Made by a program: the position numbers and the translations under genes. A model generated the notes under the pieces. The model had not been told where the DNA came from and made no database searches. It saw only the letters and a list, made by a program, of their open reading frames with translations. From JAAFHB01 sp038236995 (lineage in GTDB: Bacteria > Bacteroidota > Bacteroidia > Bacteroidales > Prolixibacteraceae), in assembly GCA_038236995.1 (NCBI GenBank), contig JBBRZE010000002.1, positions 1 to 64,000 on the forward strand: a stretch of 64,000 nt of DNA, in the 5' to 3' direction. Below are positions 28,061 through 36,674 of the stretch, piece by piece. Within the stretch, counting starts at the first letter, position 1. Every line of letters starts with the position of its first letter.

Positions 28061-28085
28061 GGTATATCATTGTACCCATAAGTAT
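28061..28085. other. attR: element arm plus crossover AT
   Basis: A 23-bp arm (28061-28083) beginning GGTATAT and ending TAAGT, then the core AT (28084-28085). It mirrors the attL arm: placed around one AT core, the two arms form a 48-bp attP with inverted GGTATAT ends, the normal size for a serine integrase site. Confidence 0.75.
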
Positions 28086-28281
28086 CAATATGAGTACCGC
28101 GCCAGAATGTATGCTGGCCAATGAGATTGGAATACCTTATGCAGCAGTAGCCATGGCAACCGACTATGATAGTTGGAAAGAGGACGAAACACCCGTATCG
28201 TGGGAGGAAATCCTTGCTGTTTTCGGAAAGAACGTCCACAACGTGATCGATATTCTGCTAAAAGTGATTCCAGCCATTTAA
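28086..28281 (+). pseudogene. mtnP: S-methyl-5'-thioadenosine phosphorylase, 3' fragment
   Basis: This is the missing C-terminal part of MtnP: NMSTAPECMLANEIGIPYAA, then AMATDYDSWKEDE and a C-terminus ending LLKVIPAI. The NM[ST]T-PE and ATDYD-W blocks are diagnostic of the family; Asp in the DYD block contacts the adenine in known MTA phosphorylases. The open frame can be extended leftward into the element to an ATG at 28042, but that part (HHRYIIVPIS) is element sequence. It ends normally at 28281. Together with 21789-22339 it makes a 248-residue protein, close to family length. Confidence 0.92.
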
Positions 28282-28355
28282 TTTATCAAAAAACATTTGC
28301 GAAATACAGTACAATTGACTAAAATTGCAAACCGAAATTCAATACCGAATTTTGA

Positions 28356-28429
28356 GGGCCTATAGCTCAGTTGGTTAGAGCATCTGACTCATAATCAGGG
28401 GGTCCCAGGATCATGCCCTGGTGGGCCCA
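28356..28429 (+). tRNA. tRNA-Met (CAT), elongator type
   Basis: A 74-nt cloverleaf. The acceptor stem is GGGCCTA/TGGGCCC, the anticodon loop CTCATAA gives CAT, and the T stem is CCAGG/CCTGG. CCA is not encoded (A73 is followed by CCC). The 1:72 pair is G-C and the anticodon stem lacks three G-C pairs, so it is not the initiator. The T loop is ATCATGC rather than TTCRANY. A CAT anticodon could also mean a lysidine-modified tRNA-Ile2, but the body looks like elongator Met. Confidence 0.9.
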
Positions 28430-28440
28430 CCCACTGAATC

Positions 28441-28476
28441 AAACACTTATCCGTTCAATCGGGTAGGTGTTTTTTG
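28441..28476 (+). terminator. Intrinsic terminator after tRNA-Met
   Basis: A 13-bp stem, AAACACTTATCCG (28441-28453) with CGGGTAGGTGTTT (28460-28472, two G-T pairs), followed by a T run. Confidence 0.8.
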
Positions 28477-28610
28477 TTTACGCAAGTTAATAAGCTATTT
28501 TGGGGACTCTCAAAATTAAGCCTCCCTTAACATTAAACGATTAGTCCAAATATTTGTCTAATAAAAGATTTAATTTTCTGATCGTTAAAACTTTTATTAA
28601 TAACCCAATT

Positions 28611-29954
28611 ATGAAGATATCACTTGCACGATTTGTTATCCTTTCTTCTTGCTTTGTATTTTTCTCTTTAATTTTATCGTCCGGGATAAAGGCTCAAAAA
28701 AACATTTCGGAATCAAACAATTGGCCTGAATGGCGTGGAAAATATAATTCAGGGGCAGTAGTCGGAGGTAACACACCTCATGAATTCAGTGAAACAAAAA
28801 ATTTGAACTGGAAAATTGAAATTCCAGGGAAAGGTCATGCCACACCGATTGTCTGGGGAAACCAGGTAATTATCCAGACTGCGGTTGCAACTGACAAAAA
28901 ACCAGAAAAAACCGTTGAATCTGCAGCAAGTCCGATGGCAGCTAGTTCAACCGAATTTATTCATCAGTTTATCGTGATTTCTGTTGATAAAAACACTGGA
29001 AAAATTATCTGGAAAACCATTGTAAAAGAAGAATTACCAGCAGAAAGAACACATGATCTCGGTAGTTGGGCTTCTAATTCACCGGTAACCGACGGAGAAT
29101 ATATCTATGCCAGCTTTGGTTCCCGTGGTTTGTTCTGTCTCGATATGAAAGGTAATATAAAATGGCAACGTAATTTCGGTCAAATGGAAATTGTGGCTAG
29201 TTTTGGTGAAGGGAGCTCACCTGCCCTTGGTAAAGACAAAGTTTTTATTCAATGGGACCATCAGGGAAAATCTTTTATGTATGCACTAAACAAAAAGACC
29301 GGAGAAGATGTCTGGATAAAAGAGAGGGATGAAATCACCTCGTGGGCTACACCATTAGTTGTTGAAATAGGCGGAAATACACAGATAATCACTAGTGCAA
29401 CCAATAAGGTCAGAAGTTACGATTCCGAGTCAGGAGAAATTATTTGGGAATGCGTCGGAATGACGCGCAACGTTATTCCATGTCCGATCTACGCAGACGG
29501 GATCGTTTATCTGATGAGCGGATTCAGGGGCAACGCCCTCAAGGCGATTGATTTGGCTCAGGCAAAAGGGGATCTGACCGGTAGTAAAGCCATCCTTTGG
29601 GAATACAACCAGGATACACCCTACACACCGAGTCCCATATTGATGGATGGAAAATTATATTTCCTGAAAAATAACAACGGAATTTTAACATGCCTCAATG
29701 CCAAAGACGGAAAAGTCATTTACAGCAATCAGAAACTGGATGGAATAACCAACATCTTTTCATCGCCCACGGGTAATAAGGACAAGATTTATATAGCAGC
29801 GACAGGTGTTGTAGATGTAATAAAAGCCGGTGATAATTTTGAATTGCTTTCCCGGAATGCACTGGATGATACTTTTGAAGCTTCTCCTGTAATAACAGGC
29901 AATGACCTGATATTAAGAGGATATAAATACCTGTACTCTTTTTCAGAGAAGTAA
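28611..29954 (+). CDS. Exported PQQ-like beta-propeller repeat protein
   Basis: 447 residues from the ATG at 28611, chosen because a signal peptide (to about residue 29, IKAQ) begins there; a TTG 57 bp upstream also opens the frame. The mature protein has repeated blades such as VISVDKNTGKIIWK, YALNKKTGEDVWIK, VRSYDSESGEIIWE and LTCLNAKDGKVIYS, with the A-x-D-x-x-T/S-G-x-x-x-W pattern of PQQ_2 repeats, giving a seven- or eight-bladed propeller. NWPEWRGKYNSGA at the start is typical of secreted PQQ-like proteins in Bacteroidota and Planctomycetes. Cofactor binding is not shown, and a scaffold or sugar-binding role is as likely as dehydrogenase activity. Confidence 0.8.
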   Translation: MKISLARFVILSSCFVFFSLILSSGIKAQKNISESNNWPEWRGKYNSGAVVGGNTPHEFSETKNLNWKIEIPGKGHATPIVWGNQVIIQTAVATDKKPEKTVESAASPMAASSTEFIHQFIVISVDKNTGKIIWKTIVKEELPAERTHDLGSWASNSPVTDGEYIYASFGSRGLFCLDMKGNIKWQRNFGQMEIVASFGEGSSPALGKDKVFIQWDHQGKSFMYALNKKTGEDVWIKERDEITSWATPLVVEIGGNTQIITSATNKVRSYDSESGEIIWECVGMTRNVIPCPIYADGIVYLMSGFRGNALKAIDLAQAKGDLTGSKAILWEYNQDTPYTPSPILMDGKLYFLKNNNGILTCLNAKDGKVIYSNQKLDGITNIFSSPTGNKDKIYIAATGVVDVIKAGDNFELLSRNALDDTFEASPVITGNDLILRGYKYLYSFSEK

Positions 29955-29995
29955 ACATATCTTGATTTATAAGCTCCTTCTGAACCCAAACAATC

Positions 29996-30032
29996 AAACA
30001 CTTGCACGGCAAAACGAGCAGGTGTTTTTTTT
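29996..30032 (+). terminator. Intrinsic terminator
   Basis: AAACACTTGC (29996-30005) pairs with GCAGGTGTTT (30018-30027, one G-T pair), then a run of T. It ends the beta-propeller gene. Confidence 0.8.
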
Positions 30033-30138
30033 CGCCAGGTAAGGGAAGATTTTTAGTTTTTGGGAGAGACTGAATCATAAAAAATCACTATCATTAGTTC
30101 CTGATTTTCACTAATATCATTTAACGTTAGGAGCTGAT

Positions 30139-30993
30139 ATGAAGAATTCATGTATTGTACTCGAAGGTGGTGGTCTTCGCGGAGCGTTCACCGGCGGAGT
30201 ACTTGAATACTTTCTCGAAAAGGAATTAGATTTTGATCGGGTGATCGGTGTATCGGCAGGAGCATGCACCGGCGCCTCCTATCAGTCAAAGCAGAAAGGA
30301 AGAAACAGGAAAGTAAATGTCGAATTTCCTGCGGATAAACGCTACATGGGATTTCGCCATCTCGTTACAACAGGGTCCTATTTCAACATGAAGTTTATTT
30401 TTGATGAAATCCCAAACAGGCTTGCCCCTTTTGATGAGAAAGAATTTTTTAAAAATCAGGCAGAATTTGACATTGTAATCACATCATTGAGTTCGGGGGA
30501 TCGTGTTATTCTTTCTAAAAGTGATATTGCAAATATCGGCGTAAGCAAAGCGCTTGTTGCATCATCAAGCATCCCGCTTCTTTCTCAACCGGTTGACATC
30601 GGGGGCCAATTTTTTTTTGATGGCGGCGTATCTGACTCTATCCCTATAAGATATGCATTGAGTAAACATGAAAAAGTCGTCGTAATACTGACACGTCCCA
30701 GAGGCTACCGAAAAGAGAAGATGGGCGCCCAACTTGTTTTTAAACTCGTTTTCAGAAAACATCCTAAGTTTCTGGAGACCTTGCTTAATAGGAATGAAGA
30801 ATACAATAAGACGCTTGATTTCTGCGAGCAGATGGAGCTGGAAGGAAAATTATTTATCCTGGCTCCCTCACCGGAATTCTCCATCGGGCGCACCGAAAAG
30901 AGTTATGAAAAAAGATTGGCACTCTACAATCACGGCTACACGCTTATTGAAAAGGAGTTTGAAAATCTTCGGCGGTTTTTAGAAAACCAGTGA
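30139..30993 (+). CDS. Patatin-like phospholipase
   Basis: A 284-residue protein without a signal peptide. It has the patatin landmarks: oxyanion loop EGGGLRGAFTGG (residues 9-20), the nucleophile elbow GVSAG with Ser40, and FDGGVSDSIP with the catalytic Asp of the Ser-Asp dyad. The size and block order fit the YjjU-type cytoplasmic patatin group. It probably hydrolyses acyl esters of phospholipids. It is a single gene between two terminator-bounded units. Confidence 0.88.
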   Translation: MKNSCIVLEGGGLRGAFTGGVLEYFLEKELDFDRVIGVSAGACTGASYQSKQKGRNRKVNVEFPADKRYMGFRHLVTTGSYFNMKFIFDEIPNRLAPFDEKEFFKNQAEFDIVITSLSSGDRVILSKSDIANIGVSKALVASSSIPLLSQPVDIGGQFFFDGGVSDSIPIRYALSKHEKVVVILTRPRGYRKEKMGAQLVFKLVFRKHPKFLETLLNRNEEYNKTLDFCEQMELEGKLFILAPSPEFSIGRTEKSYEKRLALYNHGYTLIEKEFENLRRFLENQ

Positions 30994-31094
30994 GAAATTC
31001 TTAAAGAATTACGGCAATCGATATCTAATCTGGGATTGATCCAAGACATTATTAATTAAATTATTGACCATTCAAAATCTATAAAAAATCAACT

Positions 31095-32096
31095 ATGAAA
31101 AAGATCGTTTTTGCTTTGCTTGGAGTCATGCTGTTATTAGTGGGTTGTGACAGAAATCCAGCAGAAAAGAGTTCTTCAAAAAGCGAATCCTCTGTGTATG
31201 AAATTAAAGAAGGATATATTGATGCAAACGGTGTCCTGATTTATTACAAGAGCTTTGGCAAAGGGCAACCGCTTGTGATTGTTCATGGAGGCCCTGGCGC
31301 ATCACACGACTATTTTCTTCCGTACCTTATTCCTTTAGCCCGGAAAAATCAACTTATTTTCATTGATGAAAGAGGTTCCGGGCGCTCACAAAAAATCGAG
31401 AATGTTTCGGACTACACAGTTGAGAACATGTCCGATGATGTAGAAGCAGTGCGTCAGGCTTTAGCCCTTGGCAAGATCAGTCTACTGGGTCACTCTTATG
31501 GCGGCGTACTGGCACAGGCTTATGCTTTGAAATACCAGGAGAACCTTTCGCACCTGATTCTGTGCAGTACCTTCCATAGCACAAAGAAATTTAATGAAGT
31601 TTTTAATAAGATGAAGGGCAAAATGGCTCCAGAGTTGAGGGACAGAATTGACAAGCTGGAAAAGGCCGGGTTGTATGGCCACGGAAAGGATTATGAAAAA
31701 AACCGGTATACCTCAGAATATATGAGTGCTGCATGGGGGGAAGGGTATTTCCCTTACCTCTACCAGAATCGTCCCGACCCCAACTATGACCCAGTTGGCA
31801 ACGGGGTAATGGCCTGGGATCTTTACAGGGAAATGTGGGGTTCGCATGGTGAGTTTGTCGTTGATGGCAATTTAACTTCTGTCGAATACACCGACCGGCT
31901 TTCCACGATTAATGTACCTACCCTCATCACAGTTGGCGATAATGACCAGTGTGATCCTTCGCTTTCAACGGAGATGAATGAAAAGATAGCAGGATCAAAA
32001 CTGGTTATCTTCCCCAAAAGCGGCCATATGACTTTTGTGGACCAACCTTCTCTTTTTATCGCAGCAGTTGATGAATTTCTGCATCAGGGAAAATGA
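31095..32096 (+). CDS. Proline iminopeptidase-like alpha/beta hydrolase, lipoprotein
   Basis: A 333-residue protein. The N-terminus (MKKIVFALLGVMLLLVGC) is a lipoprotein signal with the lipobox Cys at 18, so the enzyme is membrane-attached outside the cytoplasm. VHGGPGASHDYFLPYL is the HGGPG oxyanion block of S33 proline iminopeptidases, DERGSGRS follows, and LLGHSYGG carries the catalytic Ser. Asp (VGDNDQCDPS) and His (KSGHMTFVD) complete the triad. It likely removes N-terminal residues from peptides produced by the dipeptidyl-peptidase encoded convergently, which would fit shared peptide use. Confidence 0.85.
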   Translation: MKKIVFALLGVMLLLVGCDRNPAEKSSSKSESSVYEIKEGYIDANGVLIYYKSFGKGQPLVIVHGGPGASHDYFLPYLIPLARKNQLIFIDERGSGRSQKIENVSDYTVENMSDDVEAVRQALALGKISLLGHSYGGVLAQAYALKYQENLSHLILCSTFHSTKKFNEVFNKMKGKMAPELRDRIDKLEKAGLYGHGKDYEKNRYTSEYMSAAWGEGYFPYLYQNRPDPNYDPVGNGVMAWDLYREMWGSHGEFVVDGNLTSVEYTDRLSTINVPTLITVGDNDQCDPSLSTEMNEKIAGSKLVIFPKSGHMTFVDQPSLFIAAVDEFLHQGK

Positions 32097-32105
32097 AAAT
32101 AAAAG

Positions 32106-32151
32106 TAATGGCTGAGCTTGTTTCCGTAAAGGAAAATTAGCTCAGCCATTA
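32106..32151. terminator. Bidirectional terminator hairpin
   Basis: A perfect 12-bp stem, TAATGGCTGAGC (32106-32117) with GCTCAGCCATTA (32140-32151), and an inner TTTCC/GGAAA pairing. It sits between convergent stops at 32096 and 32184. Confidence 0.75.
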
Positions 32152-32183
32152 TTAATAAAGCGAAGAAACAGAAAATTTTATTT

Positions 32184-34325
32184 CTATTTTGAAATCTTCA
32201 TTTCGTTCAGTAAATAACCTGCACCACCGAATTTATCCATGATAAAGAGGGTATAGCGTATATCAACATTGATACAGCGCTGTAGCGACGGTTCAAAGAT
32301 AATGTCACTGCTCATCGATTCCCAGTTGCCGTCGAAGGCAGTCCCGATCAGTTCTCCTTTGCCATTCATTACAGGGCTGCCGGAATTGCCGCCGGTAATG
32401 TCATTGTTGGTCAGGAAAGCGACCGGCATCCGGCCATCCTTCAACGCATATTGTCCGAAATCTTTATGGTTATATAGGTCTTTAAGCTTAGCAGGAACAA
32501 CAAATTCCCAGTTTTTTGGATCTTCTTTCTGCATAACACCATCCAATGTAGTCACATAATCGTAGATCACACCATCTTTAGGGGAGTAACTCAATACTTT
32601 ACCGTAAGTCATACGCATTGTGGAGTTCGCATCAGGGTAGATGGCTTGTCCGGCTTTCATCTCCAAAACACCTGCAATATACTGTTTTTGTCCTTTTGCA
32701 TATAAGGAACGATATTGCTCAAGTTCATTGTAATATTTCATCATTGCCTCGGAGATTTCTTTCCCGGCCACGAAGGCTGGATCATTTTCCATTACTTTTT
32801 TATCACCGGAAAGCGCTGCATTGAGTTTTTCTTCGGAAACAAATACCGATTGGCTGAACATTGCTTCAACATATGCATCAATACTGCCCTGATAGTTGGC
32901 ATCAATGGTTTTATAGAAATCAGGAAGATCGTCAGCAGGTACTTTCTCTTTGAAAAGTGTAATCAGTGCTTTTGCGACTTTCTTGTCGGTGGCAGCGCTA
33001 TAATCTTTGTAAAAATCGGCAGGAGTGATAGTTGGCCTGCCACCTCTTCTGTCCCTGGTATCTGACTCAGATTTCGGGCCAAAACGCAGTGCCGCGGAGG
33101 TCAGTTCAATTGGATTAAGGGCTTCCGTGTAATATTTTACAAGGATCTGGAGTTTTGCCCTTCCTTCAATCGCCGACTTTACATCCGACAATGCTTTACC
33201 ATATTTTCCAACTCTAACAGGATCAGCTGCTACCCATTCGGTAAAGGTCTTCTCTTCAGCAGCTCTTCTGTCGTAAACTTTTAGCTTATCGAAAGTCTCG
33301 TTCATCCCGATCGCTTTTTTCCAAAAATTGGAGGATCCTGCATATTTGCTTGAATACTGCAACCTGATTTTAGGGTCAGCCACCATATCAGCCATTAATA
33401 CATCCTGACGAACTCCTCTTACAAGAATTGTAATTGCATTTGTAATTGCGCTCGTTTCCTTCACCTCATAAGATGTCATAAAACGGTTTGTTCTTCCGGG
33501 ATAACCGATGATCATTGCCGGATCGTTCTGGCTCACCCCTTTAAGAGAAATAGTCAGGAATTTTTTTGGCTGATAGGGAACATTATCCTTCGAAAATTCT
33601 GCGGGATTATTGTCTTTATCTGCATAGATACGGAACATACTGAAATCTCCGGTGTGACGAGGCCACATCCAATTGTCTGTATCTGCTCCAAATTTCCCAA
33701 TAGAGGAAGGGGGTGCACCTACAAACCTGATATCATTGTATGTTTTGGTGATTACCATGTAGTATTGATTGTCACCAAAGTAAGAGACGACCCTTGCGTT
33801 AAGGTATTTGCTATCCCCTACCGCTTTGGTTGTCAGCTGATCGGAAACAGTCCTCAGCGCCTCCTCTTTTGCTTTTGGATCATTTGCTGCAGCTATTGCA
33901 TCTGTTACTGCTTGCGTAACATCTTCAAATCTGTCAAGAAAAGTAACCGTCAGCCCTTTCGATGGAAGTTCTTCATCGCGGTTCATGGCCCAGTAACCAT
34001 TTTGAAGATAGTCGTGGTCAACAGTGCTCAGTTTCTGAATAGTGCCGTAACCGCAATGGTGATTGGTCAATACAAGTCCGTCTTTGGAAATTATTTCCGC
34101 CGTGCAGCCACCTCCAAAATGGAGAACGGCATCCTTTAAACTGGAGTGATTAATGTCATAAATATCTTTGGCAGAGAGCTTAAATCCCATTTCTGACATT
34201 TTTTTAATGTTCAGTTTTTGAATCAGGGGCAGCATCCACATTCCTTCGTCTGCTTTCAAGGAGCCGACGGACATAATAAGAACCGAAAGAATGATTATTC
34301 CAACTTTTTTAATGTTCATGTTCAA
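32184..34325 (-). CDS. S46 family dipeptidyl-peptidase (DPP7-type)
   Basis: A 713-residue protein with a signal peptide (to about residue 25) followed by ADEGMWMLPL, the S46 start. LTNHHCGYGTI holds the catalytic His, and TGGNSGSPVMNGKGELIG the catalytic Ser. S46 enzymes are chymotrypsin-fold exopeptidases of the periplasm or surface that release N-terminal dipeptides, important in amino-acid-fermenting Bacteroidota. Eighteen residues after the catalytic Ser there is Gly (AFDG); in characterised enzymes Gly there goes with DPP7 (hydrophobic P1) and Arg with DPP11 (acidic P1). So DPP7 specificity is inferred. The start could also be the second Met, two codons later. Confidence 0.9.
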   Translation of the reverse strand: MNMNIKKVGIIILSVLIMSVGSLKADEGMWMLPLIQKLNIKKMSEMGFKLSAKDIYDINHSSLKDAVLHFGGGCTAEIISKDGLVLTNHHCGYGTIQKLSTVDHDYLQNGYWAMNRDEELPSKGLTVTFLDRFEDVTQAVTDAIAAANDPKAKEEALRTVSDQLTTKAVGDSKYLNARVVSYFGDNQYYMVITKTYNDIRFVGAPPSSIGKFGADTDNWMWPRHTGDFSMFRIYADKDNNPAEFSKDNVPYQPKKFLTISLKGVSQNDPAMIIGYPGRTNRFMTSYEVKETSAITNAITILVRGVRQDVLMADMVADPKIRLQYSSKYAGSSNFWKKAIGMNETFDKLKVYDRRAAEEKTFTEWVAADPVRVGKYGKALSDVKSAIEGRAKLQILVKYYTEALNPIELTSAALRFGPKSESDTRDRRGGRPTITPADFYKDYSAATDKKVAKALITLFKEKVPADDLPDFYKTIDANYQGSIDAYVEAMFSQSVFVSEEKLNAALSGDKKVMENDPAFVAGKEISEAMMKYYNELEQYRSLYAKGQKQYIAGVLEMKAGQAIYPDANSTMRMTYGKVLSYSPKDGVIYDYVTTLDGVMQKEDPKNWEFVVPAKLKDLYNHKDFGQYALKDGRMPVAFLTNNDITGGNSGSPVMNGKGELIGTAFDGNWESMSSDIIFEPSLQRCINVDIRYTLFIMDKFGGAGYLLNEMKISK

Positions 34326-34662
34326 ATTTGATTTTGGTATGTTAACGGATTATATATCTGACAATAATAACAATAATGTGCAAAGAAAAAAATGAGATTT
34401 ATTCCTTTTTACAAAACTTTAATAATGATGAAGTATCACAGACAATTAACTCATTTTTATCAATGATATAGTTTAAAACCAGCCCGAAATATAGCTTTGA
34501 TAGGTCACTGACCACAATGATATTGATTATACGAACGTCGGTATGAATTGCATTTTGCAGGTTAGCAATGCCGTATTCCAAATGATGCGGGTTATTAAAG
34601 ATGTTTGAGTAAATTTGGCGGTCATCAGTTGAATTGTCAAAACCAGAAATTTGAAGTATTTT
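34326..34662. other. Divergent intergenic region, no feature recognised
   Basis: It separates the divergent S46 peptidase and acyl-CoA ligase genes and must hold both promoters. A 60-codon minus-strand frame (34399-34581) has no recognisable domain or family features, and I did not call it a gene. Confidence 0.4.
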
Positions 34663-36300
34663 ATGAATCGCGATAAACTAATTGGGATATATGCACAAAG
34701 TTTCCGGGAAAATTGGTCAAAGCCTGCTTTTACCGATTACGACGGACTAACAACAACTTATGGCGAAGCCGCACAAAAGATCCGTCAGATTCATCTTTTT
34801 TTCCGGGAAGCCGGTATTCAAAAAGGAGACAAGATTGCTATTCTTGGACGAAACTCATCCAATTGGGCGATCTCCTTTCTTGCCATTTCGGGTTATGGCG
34901 CAATAACTGTTCCTATTTTACCGGATTTTAATCCGGAAAACGTTTTACATATCCTCAACCATTCCGAATCGGTGTTCCTGTTTGCGGCCGATAACCTTTT
35001 TGACAAACTCGACCGTGAAAATATGCAGGGAGTCAAAGGTGTGGTCAGCCTTACCAACTTTTCACCACTTTCGTTTAAATCGCCCGAAGAAGAGCTTTGG
35101 AAAAAATGCTTTACCGTTGAATATGCCGGTGTAGCCGAACCCGGGAACTATGAACTGGCCGAATTTGATGCAGAAGACCTGAGTATTATTTCATATACCA
35201 GCGGCACATCGGGTTTTACCAAGGGAGTGATGATTCCTGCCCGCAGTTTGCTCTCGAACATTATCTACGCACAGGAGAATATGCCTTTAAAAGCCGGCGA
35301 CCGTATTGTTTCGTTTTTACCCATGGCGCATGTTTTCGGCTTGTTATTCGAATTTTTGTTCCCCGTTTCAGTCGGCTGCCACATTACATTCCTTTCGAAA
35401 GCTCCGACGCCGCAACTCATCATCAAAGCATTCCAGGAGATAAAACCACGACTGATTTTGTCAGTTCCGCTGGTCATCGAAAAAATATATAAAAAACGGA
35501 TACTTCCGGCGCTTGAAAAACCGGTTGTAAAATTTCTGCTAAAAGTCCCCGGTATTCAACTGCTGCTGTATAAAAAAGTACGGACCAGCCTTGTAGATGT
35601 CTTTGGCGGTAATTTCATGGAAATAGTGATTGGCGGAGCCCCGCTGAATCACGAAGTGGAAGCTTTCTTCAGAAAAATCAAGTTTCCTTTCATGATTGGC
35701 TACGGCATGACGGAATGCGGACCACTGATCTCGTACGAACCCTGGACGACTTTCAGGCCATCTTCGGCTGGCAGGTTAGTGGATAGGATGGAAGTCCGCA
35801 TCGATTCGAAAAATCCGTATAACCAAGTGGGTGAAATCCTTGTAAAGGGGGCTAACGTGATGATGGGATATTATAAGAATGAAGAAGCAACAGCTGATGC
35901 GATCGATAGCGAAGGTTGGCTGCATACAGGCGATCTCGGAGTCATTGATACCGATAATTTTATTTACATCCGCGGACGGTGCAAGAATATGCTGCTTGGT
36001 CCATCAGGGCAGAATATCTATCCCGAAGAGATGGAAGCCAAACTTTGTAATTACCCTTATGTTCTTGAGTGTGTGATTACCGAACGCGAAGGCAAGATGG
36101 TTGCTTTTGTATTCCCCGACCCGGAAAGGATTGAGAAAGAAAAGCCTGATGAAAAGCATTTGAAGGAAATAATGGCTGATAACTGTAAACATGTGAACAG
36201 GGAACTTCCCAAATTTGCACAACTCAGTTCAATTATTTTGGTCGATAAGGAATTTGATAAAACGCCGAAACGTAATATCAAGCGATATTTGTACACCTAA
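34663..36300 (+). CDS. Long-chain acyl-CoA synthetase (AMP-forming)
   Basis: 545 residues from the ATG at 34663; a TTG four codons earlier also opens the frame. ANL-superfamily motifs are complete: YTSGTSGFTKGVM (P-loop), the FLPMAHVFG block, GYGMTECGP (A5), EGWLHTGDLG (A7), RGRCKNMLLGPSGQNIYPEE (A8) and the C-terminal PKRNIKRYLY with the catalytic Lys. No signal peptide. It activates fatty acids as acyl-adenylates and CoA thioesters. The fatty-acyl rather than acetate group is inferred from the pattern of motifs. It is a single gene. Confidence 0.88.
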   Translation: MNRDKLIGIYAQSFRENWSKPAFTDYDGLTTTYGEAAQKIRQIHLFFREAGIQKGDKIAILGRNSSNWAISFLAISGYGAITVPILPDFNPENVLHILNHSESVFLFAADNLFDKLDRENMQGVKGVVSLTNFSPLSFKSPEEELWKKCFTVEYAGVAEPGNYELAEFDAEDLSIISYTSGTSGFTKGVMIPARSLLSNIIYAQENMPLKAGDRIVSFLPMAHVFGLLFEFLFPVSVGCHITFLSKAPTPQLIIKAFQEIKPRLILSVPLVIEKIYKKRILPALEKPVVKFLLKVPGIQLLLYKKVRTSLVDVFGGNFMEIVIGGAPLNHEVEAFFRKIKFPFMIGYGMTECGPLISYEPWTTFRPSSAGRLVDRMEVRIDSKNPYNQVGEILVKGANVMMGYYKNEEATADAIDSEGWLHTGDLGVIDTDNFIYIRGRCKNMLLGPSGQNIYPEEMEAKLCNYPYVLECVITEREGKMVAFVFPDPERIEKEKPDEKHLKEIMADNCKHVNRELPKFAQLSSIILVDKEFDKTPKRNIKRYLYT

Positions 36301-36416
36301 AAATGGCTGTTGGTTTATCGTGTAACAGGGAATCAGAAACTTAATCAGGACTTTCTAAAAAGTCGTTTTCAAACCGTTGTTAATAGTTGCTATTAAAACC
36401 ATTATTGGGTTCAGGA

Positions 36417-36674
36417 TTAGTCATAATGGTAACGGCATTTTGCAATAAGCACCTCGTTTTCTCTGACCTGATATATAAGACGGTGCTCTTCATTTATTCG
36501 GCGAGACCAGAAGCCTTTATATTTATACTTTAGGGGTTCAGGTTTACCGATTCCTGAAAATGGATTTCTGGATATATCTTTTAGCAACTCATTGATTCTT
36601 CGAACCATTTTCTTATCTGTCTTCTGCCAATAAACATAGTCTTCCCAGGATTCATCAACAAATATATACTTCAT
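36417..36674 (-). CDS. yoeB: YoeB toxin (Txe/YoeB mRNA interferase)
   Basis: An 85-residue protein, matching YoeB in length and sequence: WEDYVYWQKTDKKMVRRINEL, then GIGKPEPLK, WSRRINEEHRLIY and CRYHYD at the C-terminus. The catalytic residues of E. coli YoeB (Glu46, Arg65, His83) fall at the same positions here. The toxin cuts mRNA in the ribosomal A site when its antitoxin is degraded. Its start overlaps the antitoxin stop by 4 bp. All key residues are intact, so it is probably active. Confidence 0.95.
   Translation of the reverse strand: MKYIFVDESWEDYVYWQKTDKKMVRRINELLKDISRNPFSGIGKPEPLKYKYKGFWSRRINEEHRLIYQVRENEVLIAKCRYHYD

Larger units (their letters stand above)
22338..28085. mobile_element. 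5.7-kb serine-recombinase element inserted in mtnP
   Basis: The two mtnP halves flank this segment. Joining 22339 to 28086 gives a continuous 747-nt frame (248 residues) with the expected FRSWGGDMINMSTAPE junction. The shared dinucleotide AT (22338-22339 and 28084-28085) is the likely crossover, so the excised circle would be 5,746 bp. Contents are a large serine recombinase (+), an HNH gene and an SF2-like ATPase (-), a ribbon-helix-helix gene (-), and a repeat-bearing non-coding region. The DNA is visibly AT-richer than both flanks. No conjugation, capsid or IS transposase genes are seen. It is best described as a site-specific integrative element of unknown mobility. Confidence 0.9.

Noticed and set aside
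28042..28281. A separate 79-residue gene starting at 28042.
   Set aside because: Its first residues are encoded by the element arm; from residue 16 it is the C-terminus of MtnP, so it is a gene fragment.
22338..28429. tRNA-Met as the integration target of the element.
   Set aside because: The element ends 270 bp before the tRNA, and the att core lies in mtnP; no tRNA segment is duplicated at the left end.
34399..34581. A 60-codon minus-strand frame between the S46 peptidase and acyl-CoA ligase genes.
   Set aside because: No recognisable domain or family features; it fills the divergent promoter region and is likely chance.
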